Positions 8,360 to 17,775 of a stretch of DNA of 64,000 bases are shown here, piece by piece. Each line of letters begins with the position of its first letter. The first letter of the stretch is position 1. Below the pieces are notes generated by a model. The model was given only the letters and a program-made list of their open reading frames with translations. It was not told the origin of the DNA and did not search any database. This DNA is from Streptomyces brasiliensis (GTDB lineage Bacteria > Actinomycetota > Actinomycetes > Streptomycetales > Streptomycetaceae): NCBI RefSeq assembly GCF_014647875.1, contig NZ_BMQA01000016.1, positions 112,483-176,482 on the forward strand, read 5' to 3'. Position numbers and translations under genes: made by a program.

Positions 8360-10062
8360 GCGGTCCGGCCGTGAGCCCCCTCCGCATAGGCAACGCCTCC
8401 GGTTTCTACGGCGATCGCTTCGACGCCCTCAGCGAGATGCTCACCGGCGGTGAACTCGACGTCCTCACCGGTGACTACCTCGCCGAGCTCACCATGCTGA
8501 TCCTCGGACGGGACCGGCTGAAGGACCCGGGTGCCGGGTACGCCCGTACCTTTCTGCGGCAGTTGGAGGACTGTCTGGGGCTGGCCCAGGAACGGTCCGT
8601 CAAGATCGTGACCAACGCCGGCGGCCTCAACCCCGCCGGACTCGCCGATGCCGTAAGGAAGTTGGCCGAGCGGCTCGGCATACCCGTGCGGGTCGCCCAT
8701 GTCGAGGGCGACGACCTCACCGCCGCTCACCCCGGCAGCCTCGCCGCGCACGCCTACCTCGGCGGGTTCGGGATCGCCGCCTGTCTGCGGGAGGGCGCCG
8801 AGGTCGTGGTCACCGGGCGCGTCACCGACGCCGCGCTCGTCACCGGGCCCGCCGCCGCCCACTTCGGCTGGGGGCCGGGGGAGTACGACCGGCTCGCGGG
8901 CGCCGTCGTCGCCGGGCACGTGCTGGAGTGCGGGACTCAGGCCACCGGCGGGAACTACGCGTTCTTCGCCGAGCACGGCATCCAGCAGCTGCGTCGGCCC
9001 GGGTTTCCGCTCGCCGAGATCCATGAGGACGGCAGCTCCGTCATCACCAAGCACGACGGAAGCGGCGGGTTCGTGGATGTCGGCACGGTCACCGCGCAGT
9101 TGTTGTACGAGACCGGCGGTGCGCGCTACGCCGGGCCCGATGTCACCGCCCGGCTCGACACGGTCCGGCTCAGCCGGGCCGGGGACGACCGGGTGCGGAT
9201 CGAGGGGGTGCGCGGGGAAGCCCCGCCGCCCACTCTCAAGGTCGGACTCAACTGGCTCGGCGGTTTCCGTAACGAGGTCGTGTTCGTGCTCACCGGGCTC
9301 GACATCGAGGCCAAGGCCGCGCTCGTGAGGGACCAGATGAGCGACGCGCTCGCCAAGTCGGCGGCCGGCGAGGTGCGGTGGGATCTCGTTCGTTCCGATC
9401 GAGCCGACGCGGGCACCGAGGAGACGGCCAGTGCGCTGCTGCGGCTCGTCGTGCGGGATCCGGACCAGGAGGTCGTGGGGCGTGCGCTGAGCGGTGCCGC
9501 CATCGAGCTGGCGCTGGCCAGCTACCCCGGGTTCCATGTGCTCGCACCACCGGGGAAGAGCGCGCCGTACGGGGTCTTCGAGGATGTGTACGTCCCCCAT
9601 GGTGCCGTCGGCCATGTGGCCGTCCTCCACGACGGGCGGAGGATTCCTGTGCCCCCTCCCCACGAATCCCGTCCGCTGGAGGCCGTCTCCGACGAGCCTT
9701 CCGCGCTCCCCGAGCCCTTGCCTTCCGGGTCCACCCGCCGTGCCCCCCTCGGCCTCGTCGCCGGCGCCCGCAGCGGGGACAAGGGCGGGAACGCCAACGT
9801 GGGGGTGTGGGTCCGGTCCGACGACGCCTGGCGGTGGCTCGTCCATGAGCTGACCGTCGAGCGGTTTCAGCAACTGCTCCCCGAGACCCGCTCGTTGGAC
9901 GTCACCCGGCACGTCCTGCCCAACCTGCGCGCCCTCAACTTCGTCGCCGAGGGAATCCTCGGCGCCGGAGTCGCCGCCCAGCACCGTTTCGACCCGCAGG
10001 CCAAGGCCCTCGGCGAATGGCTGCGCTCCCGCCACCTGGAGATCCCGGAGACCCTGCTGTGA
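8356..10062 (+). CDS. AtuA-like protein (acyclic terpene utilization family, DUF1446)
   Basis: A 568-residue protein of the AtuA/DUF1446 family. Visible segments are IGNASGFYGDRFDAL at the N-terminus, TNAGGLNPAGLADAV, VVVTGRVTDAALVTGP and GARSGDKGGNANVGVWV in the C-terminal domain. In Pseudomonas, AtuA is encoded with geranyl-CoA carboxylase and is needed for citronellol/geraniol use; its chemistry is unresolved. The ATG overlaps the upstream stop and the gene ends GTGA with the carboxylase, implying translational coupling. Confidence 0.8.
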   Translation: MSGPAVSPLRIGNASGFYGDRFDALSEMLTGGELDVLTGDYLAELTMLILGRDRLKDPGAGYARTFLRQLEDCLGLAQERSVKIVTNAGGLNPAGLADAVRKLAERLGIPVRVAHVEGDDLTAAHPGSLAAHAYLGGFGIAACLREGAEVVVTGRVTDAALVTGPAAAHFGWGPGEYDRLAGAVVAGHVLECGTQATGGNYAFFAEHGIQQLRRPGFPLAEIHEDGSSVITKHDGSGGFVDVGTVTAQLLYETGGARYAGPDVTARLDTVRLSRAGDDRVRIEGVRGEAPPPTLKVGLNWLGGFRNEVVFVLTGLDIEAKAALVRDQMSDALAKSAAGEVRWDLVRSDRADAGTEETASALLRLVVRDPDQEVVGRALSGAAIELALASYPGFHVLAPPGKSAPYGVFEDVYVPHGAVGHVAVLHDGRRIPVPPPHESRPLEAVSDEPSALPEPLPSGSTRRAPLGLVAGARSGDKGGNANVGVWVRSDDAWRWLVHELTVERFQQLLPETRSLDVTRHVLPNLRALNFVAEGILGAGVAAQHRFDPQAKALGEWLRSRHLEIPETLL

Positions 10063-11657
10063 CGGTTCTTTCGTCCGCCCTGGACACCGCGAGCCCCGAA
10101 TACGCGACCCACCGCGAGGCCATGCTCGCCAAGCTCGCCGATCTCGACGCCGAGCACGTGAAGGCCCTCGCGGGCGGCGGCGAGAAGTACGTCGCCCGGC
10201 ACCGGGGGCGCGGCAAGCTGCTCGCCCGTGAGCGCATCGAGTTGCTCCTCGACCCGGACACGCCGTTCCTCGAGCTGTCGCCGCTGGCCGCCTGGGGCAG
10301 CGAGTACACCGTCGGCGCCTCCGTCGTCACCGGCATCGGTGTCGTCGAGGGTGTGGAGTGCCTGATCACCGCCAACGATCCGACCGTGCGCGGCGGTGCC
10401 AGCAACCCCTGGACCCTGAAGAAGTCGCTGCGCGCCAACGACATCGCCCTCGCCAACCGGCTGCCCTGCATCAGCCTGGTGGAGTCGGGTGGCGCCGATC
10501 TGCCGTCGCAGAAGGAGATCTTCATCCCCGGCGGGGCGATCTTCCGTGACATCACCCGGCTGTCCGCCGCCGGGATTCCCACCGTCGCCGTCGTCTTCGG
10601 GAACTCCACCGCCGGCGGCGCCTACATCCCGGGCATGTCCGACCACGTGATCATGGTCAAGGAACGCGCCAAGGTGTTCCTCGGCGGGCCGCCGCTGGTG
10701 AAGATGGCGACCGGTGAGGAGAGCGACGACGAGTCGCTGGGCGGTGCCGAGATGCACGCGCGCGTGTCGGGGCTCGCGGACTACTTCGCCGTCGACGAGC
10801 CGGACGCGCTGCGGCAGGCCCGGCGGGTCGTCGCCCGGCTCAATCACCGCAAGGCGTACGACGATCCGGGGCCGGCCGAGCCTCCCAAGTACGACCCGGA
10901 CGAACTGCTCGGCATCGTCCCCGGCGATCTCAAGATCCCCTTCGATCCGCGCGAGGTCGTCGCCCGGATCGTCGACGGCTCCGACTTCGACGAGTTCAAG
11001 CCGCTGTACGGAACCAGCCTGGTGACCGGCTGGGCGTCCCTGCACGGCCGTCCCGTCGGCATCCTCGCCAACGCGCAGGGCGTGCTGTTCAGCGAGGAGT
11101 CGCAGAAGGCCGCCCAGTTCATCCAGCTCGCCAACCAGCGCGACATCCCGCTGCTGTTCCTGCACAACACCACCGGCTACATGGTCGGCAAGGAGTACGA
11201 GCAGGGCGGGATCATCAAGCACGGCGCGATGATGATCAACGCGGTCAGCAACAGCCGTGTGCCGCATCTGTCCGTGCTCATGGGGGCCTCGTACGGCGCC
11301 GGGCACTACGGCATGTGCGGGCGGGCCTACGACCCGCGTTTCCTGTTCGCCTGGCCCAGCGCCAAGTCCGCCGTGATGGGCCCGCAGCAGCTCGCCGGCG
11401 TGCTGTCGATCGTCGCCCGCCAGTCGGCCGCCGCGAAGGGGCAACCGTACGACGAGGACGCCGACGCGGCGCTGCGCGCCATGGTGGAGCAGCAGATCGA
11501 GTCCGAGTCGCTGCCGATGTTCCTGTCCGGGCGGCTCTACGACGACGGCGTCATCGACCCGCGCGACACCCGCACCGTCCTCGGCCTGTGCCTGTCCGCC
11601 ATCCACACGGCTCCCTACGAGGGCGCGCGTGGTGGCTTCGGCGTCTTCCGGATGTGA
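10059..11657 (+). CDS. Acyl-CoA carboxylase beta (carboxyltransferase) subunit
   Basis: A 532-residue carboxyltransferase subunit of a biotin-dependent acyl-CoA carboxylase. It has the crotonase-like N and C domains, with NSTAGGAYIPGMSDH, FLHNTTGYMVG and GASYGAGHYGMCGRAY. These loops are typical of the methylcrotonyl-CoA and geranyl-CoA branch rather than propionyl-CoA carboxylases. The GTG start overlaps the atuA-like stop. With the next gene it should carboxylate a 3-methyl-2-enoyl-CoA (methylcrotonyl- or geranyl-type); which one is inference. Confidence 0.85.
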   Translation: MTVLSSALDTASPEYATHREAMLAKLADLDAEHVKALAGGGEKYVARHRGRGKLLARERIELLLDPDTPFLELSPLAAWGSEYTVGASVVTGIGVVEGVECLITANDPTVRGGASNPWTLKKSLRANDIALANRLPCISLVESGGADLPSQKEIFIPGGAIFRDITRLSAAGIPTVAVVFGNSTAGGAYIPGMSDHVIMVKERAKVFLGGPPLVKMATGEESDDESLGGAEMHARVSGLADYFAVDEPDALRQARRVVARLNHRKAYDDPGPAEPPKYDPDELLGIVPGDLKIPFDPREVVARIVDGSDFDEFKPLYGTSLVTGWASLHGRPVGILANAQGVLFSEESQKAAQFIQLANQRDIPLLFLHNTTGYMVGKEYEQGGIIKHGAMMINAVSNSRVPHLSVLMGASYGAGHYGMCGRAYDPRFLFAWPSAKSAVMGPQQLAGVLSIVARQSAAAKGQPYDEDADAALRAMVEQQIESESLPMFLSGRLYDDGVIDPRDTRTVLGLCLSAIHTAPYEGARGGFGVFRM

Positions 11658-11662
11658 GGCTC

Positions 11663-13519
11663 ATGATGTCGACCCTGCTCGTCGCCAACCGCGGCGAGAT
11701 CGCCTGCCGGATCTTCCGCACCTGTGGTGAGTTGGGAATCCGGACGGTCGCCGTGTACTCGGACGCCGACGAGAACGCCCTCCACACGCGCGTGGCCGAC
11801 ACGGCGGTACGGCTGCCGGGTGCGACGCCCGCCGAGACGTATCTGCGCGGTGATCTGATCGTGAAGGCGGCCGTCGTCGCGGGTGCGGACGCCGTGCATC
11901 CCGGCTACGGGTTCCTGTCGGAGAACGCCGGCTTCGCTCGTGCCGTCCTCGACGCCGGACTGGTGTGGATCGGGCCGCCCCCGGAGGCCATCGAGGCCAT
12001 GGCGTCCAAGACGCGCGCCAAGGAGCTGATGGGGATCGCACCGCTCGGCGAGGTCACCGGGGCCGATCTGCCGGTGCTCGTGAAGGCGGCCGCGGGCGGC
12101 GGCGGGCGCGGGATGCGGATCGTGCGCCGGCTCGAGGAGCTCGACGGCGCCCTGGAGGGCGCGCGGGCCGAGGCCGCGAGCGCCTTCGGGGACGGTGAGG
12201 TGTTCGTCGAGCCATACCTCGGCGGCGACGCGCACGGCAGGCACGTCGAGGTGCAGGTCCTCGCCGACACGCACGGCACCGTGTGGACGCTCGGCACCCG
12301 TGACTGCTCGCTCCAGCGCCGCCACCAGAAGGTGATCGAGGAGGCGCCCGCACCGGGGCTCGATTCCCGAATCACCTCCGAGCTGTACGAGATGGCCGAG
12401 CGCGCCGCCCGTGCCGTCGACTACGTGGGCGCCGGCACCGTCGAGTTCCTCGTCTCCGACGGCACCGCCCACTTCCTGGAGATGAACACCCGTCTTCAGG
12501 TCGAACACCCCGTCACGGAGGCCGTGTTCGGCGTCGATCTGGTCGCGCTCCAGTTGCGCGTCGCCGAAGGCCACGCGCTCGAGAAGGAGCCGCCACGCGC
12601 GCGTGGCCACGCGATCGAGGCCCGCCTCTACGCCGAGGACCCGGCCCGCGACTGGGCCCCGCAGACCGGCACCCTGCACCGGCTCGCCGTACCGGACGGG
12701 GTTCGTCTCGACACCGGCTACACCGACGGCGACGACATCGGCATCCACTACGACCCGATGCTCGCCAAGGCGGTCGCCCACGCGCCCACGCGCGCGGAGG
12801 CGGCCCGCAAGCTGTCGGGCGCGCTGGAGCGGGCTGCGGTGCACGGCCCGGTCACGAACCGGGATCTGCTCGTGCGGTCCCTGCGGCACGAGGAGTTCAC
12901 GGCGGCCCGCATGGACACGGGCTTCTACGACCGCCACCTCGCCGGCCTCACCGCGCCCGCCCCGGACCCGTACGCCCCTCTGGCCGCCGCCCTCGCCGAC
13001 GCGCACGGCCGCTCCCGCTTCGGCGGCTGGCGCAACCTGCCGTCGCAGCCGCAGGTCAAGCGGTACGCGAGCGCGGGTGAGGAACACGAGGTCCGCTACC
13101 GGCACACCAGGGACGGCCTGGCCGCCGACGGGGTGCGTGTCGTGCACGCCGACGGGCGTCTCGTCGTACTCGAAGTGGACGGTGTGCGGCGGACGTTCGA
13201 CGTGGCGCGGTACGGCGACCAGGTGTACGTCAACGCGACCGCCCTCACCGCCCTGCCGCGCTTCCCAGATCCGGCCGCACAGCTCGCCCCCGGCTCCCTG
13301 CTCGCCCCGATGCCCGGCACGGTCGTCCGTATCGCCGAAGGCCTGACGGACGGAGCCTTCGTCGAGGCCGGCCGGCCGCTCATCTGGCTGGAGGCGATGA
13401 AGATGCAGCACCAGATCACCGCCCCGGCCACCGGCACGCTCACCGCCCTGCACGTCAAGCCGGGCCAGCAGGTCGAGCCGGGCATGTTGCTCGCCGTAGT
13501 GCAGGAAAACCGTTCCTAG
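11663..13519 (+). CDS. Acyl-CoA carboxylase alpha subunit (biotin carboxylase plus biotin carrier)
   Basis: A 618-residue protein. The biotin carboxylase N-terminal region is STLLVANRGEIACRIFRTCG; the ATP-grasp loop AAAGGGGRGM and catalytic region EMNTRLQVEHPVTEAVF are intact. The C-terminal carrier domain has the biotinylation site LEAMKMQHQI. The stretch between AKELM and PVLVKA is only about 13 residues, roughly 15 fewer than I expect for this family. ATG codons at 11663 and 11666 are both possible starts. It is the partner of the beta subunit directly upstream. Confidence 0.87.
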   Translation: MMSTLLVANRGEIACRIFRTCGELGIRTVAVYSDADENALHTRVADTAVRLPGATPAETYLRGDLIVKAAVVAGADAVHPGYGFLSENAGFARAVLDAGLVWIGPPPEAIEAMASKTRAKELMGIAPLGEVTGADLPVLVKAAAGGGGRGMRIVRRLEELDGALEGARAEAASAFGDGEVFVEPYLGGDAHGRHVEVQVLADTHGTVWTLGTRDCSLQRRHQKVIEEAPAPGLDSRITSELYEMAERAARAVDYVGAGTVEFLVSDGTAHFLEMNTRLQVEHPVTEAVFGVDLVALQLRVAEGHALEKEPPRARGHAIEARLYAEDPARDWAPQTGTLHRLAVPDGVRLDTGYTDGDDIGIHYDPMLAKAVAHAPTRAEAARKLSGALERAAVHGPVTNRDLLVRSLRHEEFTAARMDTGFYDRHLAGLTAPAPDPYAPLAAALADAHGRSRFGGWRNLPSQPQVKRYASAGEEHEVRYRHTRDGLAADGVRVVHADGRLVVLEVDGVRRTFDVARYGDQVYVNATALTALPRFPDPAAQLAPGSLLAPMPGTVVRIAEGLTDGAFVEAGRPLIWLEAMKMQHQITAPATGTLTALHVKPGQQVEPGMLLAVVQENRS

Positions 13520-13527
13520 GAGCCCTC

Positions 13528-14688
13528 ATGACCAGCGTCATCGAATCCGACGAGCACAAGGCACTCCGCGAGGCCGTCTCCGCCCTCGGCAAGCGTTACG
13601 GCCGTGACTACATCCTGCGCACCATCGCCGAGGGCCGCCCGCCCACCGAACTCTGGGCGGACGCGGGCAAGCTCGGCTATCTGGGCGTCAACCTTCCCGA
13701 GGAGTACGGGGGCGGCGGCGGCGGTGTCGCAGAACTCTCCATTGTGCTTGAGGAGTTGGGAGCGGCGGGCTCTCCGCTCCTCATGCTCGTCGTCTCCCCG
13801 GCGATCTGCGGCACGGTGATCTCCCGTTTCGGCACCGAGGAGCAGAAGCGCGCCTGGCTGCCCGGACTCGCCGACGGCACCCGTCTGATGGCCTTCGGCA
13901 TCACCGAGCCCGACGCCGGTTCCAACTCGCACCGCATCACCACCACCGCGCGCAAGGACGGCGCCGACTGGCTGCTGACCGGCCGCAAGGTGTTCATCTC
14001 CGGTGTCGACATCGCCGACGCCGTGCTGATCGTCGGCCGTACCGAGGACGCCCGCACCGGACGGCTCAAGCCGTGCCTGTTCATCGTCCCGCGCGACGCC
14101 GAGGGCTTCTCGCGACGGCAGATCGACATGGAACTCAACGCCGCCGAGAAGCAGTTCGAGCTGGTACTCGACGACGTACGGCTGCCGGCCGACGCGCTTG
14201 TAGGCGACGAGGACGCGGGACTGCTGCAGCTGTTCGCCGGGCTCAACCCCGAGCGGATCATGACGGCCGCGTTCGCCATCGGAATGGGGCGCTACGCGCT
14301 GTCCCGGGCCCTCGAGTACGCCCGCGACCGCACCGTCTGGAAGGCCCCCATCGGCGCCCACCAGGCCATCGCGCACCCCCTCGCGCAGGCGCACATCGAC
14401 CTCGAACTGGCCCGCCTGATGATGCAGAAGGCCGCCCATCTGTACGACGCCGGGGACGACATCGGCGCAGGCGAGGCCGCCAACATGGCCAAGTACGCGG
14501 CCGGCGAGGCCTGTGTGAGGGCGGTCGACCAGGCCGTGCACACCCTCGGCGGCAACGGGCTCACCCGCGAGTTCGGTCTCGCCTCGCTGATAACGGCCGC
14601 GCGCGTGGCTCGTATTGCGCCGGTGAGCCGGGAGATGATTCTCAACTACGTCTCCCACCAGTCCCTGGGCCTGCCCAAGTCGTACTGA
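13528..14688 (+). CDS. Acyl-CoA dehydrogenase
   Basis: A 386-residue flavoprotein of normal family length. It shows FGITEPDAGSNSHRITTTA (flavin/substrate contact), GADWLLTGRKVFISG, and C-terminal QAVHTLGGNGLTREFG. It would form the 2-enoyl-CoA that the neighbouring carboxylase needs, as citronellyl-CoA or isovaleryl-CoA dehydrogenases do. The ATG is preceded by AGGAG seven bases upstream, eight bp after the alpha-subunit stop. Confidence 0.87.
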   Translation: MTSVIESDEHKALREAVSALGKRYGRDYILRTIAEGRPPTELWADAGKLGYLGVNLPEEYGGGGGGVAELSIVLEELGAAGSPLLMLVVSPAICGTVISRFGTEEQKRAWLPGLADGTRLMAFGITEPDAGSNSHRITTTARKDGADWLLTGRKVFISGVDIADAVLIVGRTEDARTGRLKPCLFIVPRDAEGFSRRQIDMELNAAEKQFELVLDDVRLPADALVGDEDAGLLQLFAGLNPERIMTAAFAIGMGRYALSRALEYARDRTVWKAPIGAHQAIAHPLAQAHIDLELARLMMQKAAHLYDAGDDIGAGEAANMAKYAAGEACVRAVDQAVHTLGGNGLTREFGLASLITAARVARIAPVSREMILNYVSHQSLGLPKSY

Positions 14689-14726
14689 GCCGATCTCTTG
14701 CACCCGCCGCGCGCGAGGAGGAACCG

Positions 14727-16292
14727 ATGTTCCGGAGCGAGTACGCAGACGTCCCACCCGTCGAACTGCCGATCCACGACGCCGTCCTGGGCCATGCCGC
14801 CGAGTACGGCGACCGCCCCGCACTGATCGACGGCACCGACGGCACCACTCTCACGTACGCGCAGGTGGACCGGTTCCACCGGCGGATCGCCGCCGCCCTC
14901 GCCGAGGCCGGCGTCGGCAAGGGCGACGTGCTGGCCCTGCACAGCCCCAACACCGTCGCCTTCCCGACCGCCTTCTACGCGGCCACGCGCGCGGGTGCCG
15001 CGGTCACCACCGTGCACCCGCTCGCCACGCCGGAGGAGTTCGCCAAGCAGCTGCGCGACTCCGGCGCCCGCTGGATCATCACCGTCTCCCCGCTGCTCGA
15101 ACCGGCCCGCAGGGCGGCCGAACTCGCCGGGGGTGTACGGGAGATATTCGTGTGCGACAGCGCGCCCGGACACCGTTCGCTGATCGACATGGTGGCCTCC
15201 ACCGCGCCCGAACCGCAGGTCCCCGTCGACCCGGTCGAGGACGTCGCCGCGCTGCCGTACTCCTCCGGCACCACCGGCGTCCCCAAGGGCGTGATGCTCA
15301 CCCACCGCCAGATCGCCACCAACCTGGCCCAGCTCGAACCGCTGATCTCGGCCGGACCCGGCGACCGCATCCTCGCCGTCCTGCCGTTCTTCCACATCTA
15401 CGGCCTGACCGCTCTGATGAACGCGCCCCTCAGGAAGGGCGCCACCGTCGTCGTCCTGCCCCGCTTCGAGCTGGAGACGTTCCTCGCGGCCATCGAGACC
15501 CACCGCATCACCGGCCTGTACGTCGCGCCGCCGATCGTCCTCGCCCTCGCCAAGCACCCGGCCGTCGCCCGCTACGACCTGTCGTCCCTGCGGTACGTCC
15601 TCAGCGCCGCCGCACCCCTGGACGCCCAGCTCGCCGCAGCCTGCTCCGAGCGCCTGGGTCTGCCGCCGGTCGGCCAGGCCTACGGCATGACCGAACTCTC
15701 GCCCGGCACCCACGTCGTTCCCCTCGACGCCATGGACCCGCCGCCCGGCACCGTCGGCAAGCTCATCGCCGGCACCGAGATGCGCATCGTCTCCCTCGAC
15801 GACCCCGGCAAGGACCTCGGCCCCGGCGAGACGGGCGAGATCCTCATCCGCGGCCCCCAGGTCATGAAGGGCTACCTGGGCCGCCCCGAAGCCACCGACG
15901 CGATGATCGACGCGGAGGGCTGGCTGCACACCGGGGACGTCGGACACGTCGACGCCGACGGCTGGCTGTTCGTCGTCGACCGGGTCAAGGAACTCATCAA
16001 GTACAAGGGCTTCCAGGTCGCGCCCGCCGAGCTGGAGGCGCTGCTGCTCACCCACCCGGGCATCGCCGACGCGGCCGTCATCGGCGTGTACAACGACGAC
16101 CACAACGAGGTCCCGCACGCCTATGTCGTCCGCCAGCCCACGGCCGACGGCCTCACCGAGGACGAGGTCATGACGTACGTCGCCGAGCGCGTCGCGCCGT
16201 ACAAGCGCGTCCGCCAGGTCACCTTCACCGACGGCGTGCCCCGCGCCGCGTCCGGGAAGATCCTGCGCCGCCGGCTGCGGGGGCGGGCGTGA
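14727..16292 (+). CDS. AMP-forming acyl/aryl-CoA ligase (4-coumarate-CoA ligase family)
   Basis: A 521-residue ANL-superfamily ligase. The P-loop YSSGTTGVPKGVMLTH is near residue 177, QAYGMTELSPGTH in the middle and the C-terminal lysine loop is VPRAASGKILRRRLRG. It would activate the free acid that feeds the operon. GAGGAGGAACCG before the ATG is a strong ribosome binding site. The sequence group is annotated as 4-coumarate-CoA ligase in many Streptomyces, but the context suggests an aliphatic substrate; both remain possible. Confidence 0.85.
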   Translation: MFRSEYADVPPVELPIHDAVLGHAAEYGDRPALIDGTDGTTLTYAQVDRFHRRIAAALAEAGVGKGDVLALHSPNTVAFPTAFYAATRAGAAVTTVHPLATPEEFAKQLRDSGARWIITVSPLLEPARRAAELAGGVREIFVCDSAPGHRSLIDMVASTAPEPQVPVDPVEDVAALPYSSGTTGVPKGVMLTHRQIATNLAQLEPLISAGPGDRILAVLPFFHIYGLTALMNAPLRKGATVVVLPRFELETFLAAIETHRITGLYVAPPIVLALAKHPAVARYDLSSLRYVLSAAAPLDAQLAAACSERLGLPPVGQAYGMTELSPGTHVVPLDAMDPPPGTVGKLIAGTEMRIVSLDDPGKDLGPGETGEILIRGPQVMKGYLGRPEATDAMIDAEGWLHTGDVGHVDADGWLFVVDRVKELIKYKGFQVAPAELEALLLTHPGIADAAVIGVYNDDHNEVPHAYVVRQPTADGLTEDEVMTYVAERVAPYKRVRQVTFTDGVPRAASGKILRRRLRGRA

Positions 16293-17023
16293 CCCTGATC
16301 GGACGCGCACGCGCGCGTGGCATCGAGACCCTCAGCCTCGACGCGACCGGCACCCGCAACGCCCTCTCGGCCGCGCTCGTGGCCGGACTCGCCGACGCCC
16401 TCACCGACTGCGCCAAGGACCCGGGCGTCCGCGCGATCGTCCTCACCCACACCGGCAACACCTTCTGCGCGGGCGCCGACCTGCGCGACCCGCCCCACCC
16501 CGACGCACTCGTCCAGCTGCTGCGGCAGATCGTCGAGCTGCACAAACCCGTCGTGGCCCGGGTCACCGGACACGTCCGCGCGGGCGGCCTCGGCCTGCTC
16601 GCCGCCTGCGACATCGCTGCCGCGTCCACGGAGGCCACCTTCGCGTTCACCGAGGTGCGGATCGGGGTGGCGCCGGCGGTGATCTCGATGCCGGTGCTGC
16701 CCCGCACCGACCCACGCGCAGTAGCCCGCTACTACCTCACCGGCGAACGCCTCGACGCGGTGGAGGCCGCCCGCATCGGCCTGCTGACCCTCGCCGGGGA
16801 CGACGTCGACGAGGCACTCTCCCCGATCCTGGACGGTCTGCGCAGATCCTCGCCCCAGGGGCTGGCCGAGACGAAGGCGCTGCTCACGGCTAGGGTGCTG
16901 GAGACCTTGGACCGGGACGCGGCCGACCTGACCGCGCTCTCGGCCCGGCTGTTCGACTCCGCCCAGGCCCGGGAGGGGATGACGGCCTTCCTGGAACGAC
17001 GGGATCCCACATGGGTGCTGTGA
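16289..17023 (+). CDS. Enoyl-CoA hydratase/isomerase-family protein
   Basis: A 244-residue crotonase. The CoA/oxyanion-hole segments are FCAGADLRDPP and GHVRAGGLGLLAACDIAA. It starts with GTG overlapping the ligase stop (GTGA) and ends in the first copy of a 14-bp tandem duplication. It probably hydrates the unsaturated CoA intermediate of the pathway. The catalytic glutamates of classical hydratases are not obvious, so hydratase versus isomerase or lyase is undecided. Confidence 0.82.
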   Translation: MTLIGRARARGIETLSLDATGTRNALSAALVAGLADALTDCAKDPGVRAIVLTHTGNTFCAGADLRDPPHPDALVQLLRQIVELHKPVVARVTGHVRAGGLGLLAACDIAAASTEATFAFTEVRIGVAPAVISMPVLPRTDPRAVARYYLTGERLDAVEAARIGLLTLAGDDVDEALSPILDGLRRSSPQGLAETKALLTARVLETLDRDAADLTALSARLFDSAQAREGMTAFLERRDPTWVL

Positions 17024-17038
17024 CATGGGTGCTGTGAC
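17011..17038. repeat. 14-bp perfect tandem duplication at the hydratase-tetR junction
   Basis: ATGGGTGCTGTGAC occurs at 17011-17024 and again at 17025-17038. The first copy contains the hydratase stop codon; the second supplies the ATG of the regulator gene. Confidence 0.8.
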
Positions 17039-17639
17039 TCCGACGGCAGTGGAGCGCGTGGAGCGCGTCCCCAAGCAGGACCGCAGCCGGGCCACCCGGC
17101 AGCGGCTCCTGGAGGCCGCCGTGGCCTGCCTCGCCGAGCACGGCTGGGCGGGCTCCACGGTCTCCGTCGTCGCGGAACGCGCCGGCGTCTCCCGCGGCGC
17201 CGCCCAGCACCACTTCCGCACCCGTGAGGACCTGTTCACCGCGGCCGTCGAGTACGTCGCCGAGGAACGCTCCACGGCCCTGCGCGCCCTGTTCCCGGAC
17301 GGCCCCGCCGACCGCCGCGCGGTCGTCTCGGCCCTGGTCGACCTCTTCACCGGCCCGCTGTTCCGCGCGGCCCTGCACCTGTGGGTGGCCGCGTCCAACG
17401 AGGACCAGCTGCGGCCCCGGGTCACCGAGCTGGAGGCCCGCGTGGGCCGCGAAACCCACCGGATAGCGGTCGAGCTCCTCGGCGCCGACGAGTCCCGCCC
17501 GGGAGCCCGGGAAACGGTCCAGGGCTTCCTCGACCTGGCCCGCGGCCTGGGCCTCGCCAACCTCCTCACGGACGACAGGGCCCGCCGCGAGCGCGTGGTC
17601 GCGCAGTGGGCGACGCTGCTGGAGAGCGCGCTGGGCTGA
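17025..17639 (+). CDS. TetR-family regulator of the catabolic operon
   Basis: A 204-residue regulator. The helix-turn-helix lies at about residues 20-65 (TRQRLLEAAVACLAEHG, GVSRGAAQHHFRTREDLF). It is the last gene of the operon and most likely senses an acyl-CoA intermediate and represses the operon at the palindrome near 7508. The ATG at 17025 lies in the second copy of the tandem duplication; the GTG at 17034 could be the original start. Confidence 0.85.
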   Translation: MGAVTPTAVERVERVPKQDRSRATRQRLLEAAVACLAEHGWAGSTVSVVAERAGVSRGAAQHHFRTREDLFTAAVEYVAEERSTALRALFPDGPADRRAVVSALVDLFTGPLFRAALHLWVAASNEDQLRPRVTELEARVGRETHRIAVELLGADESRPGARETVQGFLDLARGLGLANLLTDDRARRERVVAQWATLLESALG

Positions 17640-17681
17640 GGGGACTCCTTATGGAAACAGGGCGCGAAGCACCCGTGTTTT

Positions 17682-17775
17682 CAGGGGGGGCGGGGCTGTG
17701 CCGATGTGCGGCTCCGCCGCGTGGGTGCGACGAGCCACAACGCACCGCAGTCGCCCGCGCCCCCAAGACACCCCT
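17682..17775. repeat. Extragenic GC-rich repeat, copy 1
   Basis: GGGCGGGGCTGTGCCGATG, GCGGCTCCGCCGC and GTGGGTGCGACGAGCCAC lie between the convergent tetR and citrate synthase genes. Very similar text occurs at 35193-35275 and a shorter relative at 28064-28110. GCGGC-TCC-GCCGC forms a small hairpin. This kind of repeat is common between Streptomyces genes and probably aids transcript termination. Confidence 0.6.

Noticed and set aside
14646..16310. A 554-codon minus-strand frame opposite the CoA ligase
   Set aside because: Shadow of a well-supported ANL ligase.
7499..17639. The carboxylase operon as a complete citronellol/geraniol (atu) pathway
   Set aside because: No citronellol dehydrogenase or hydroxymethylglutaryl-type lyase is present and the carboxylase could equally be methylcrotonyl-type; substrate left open.
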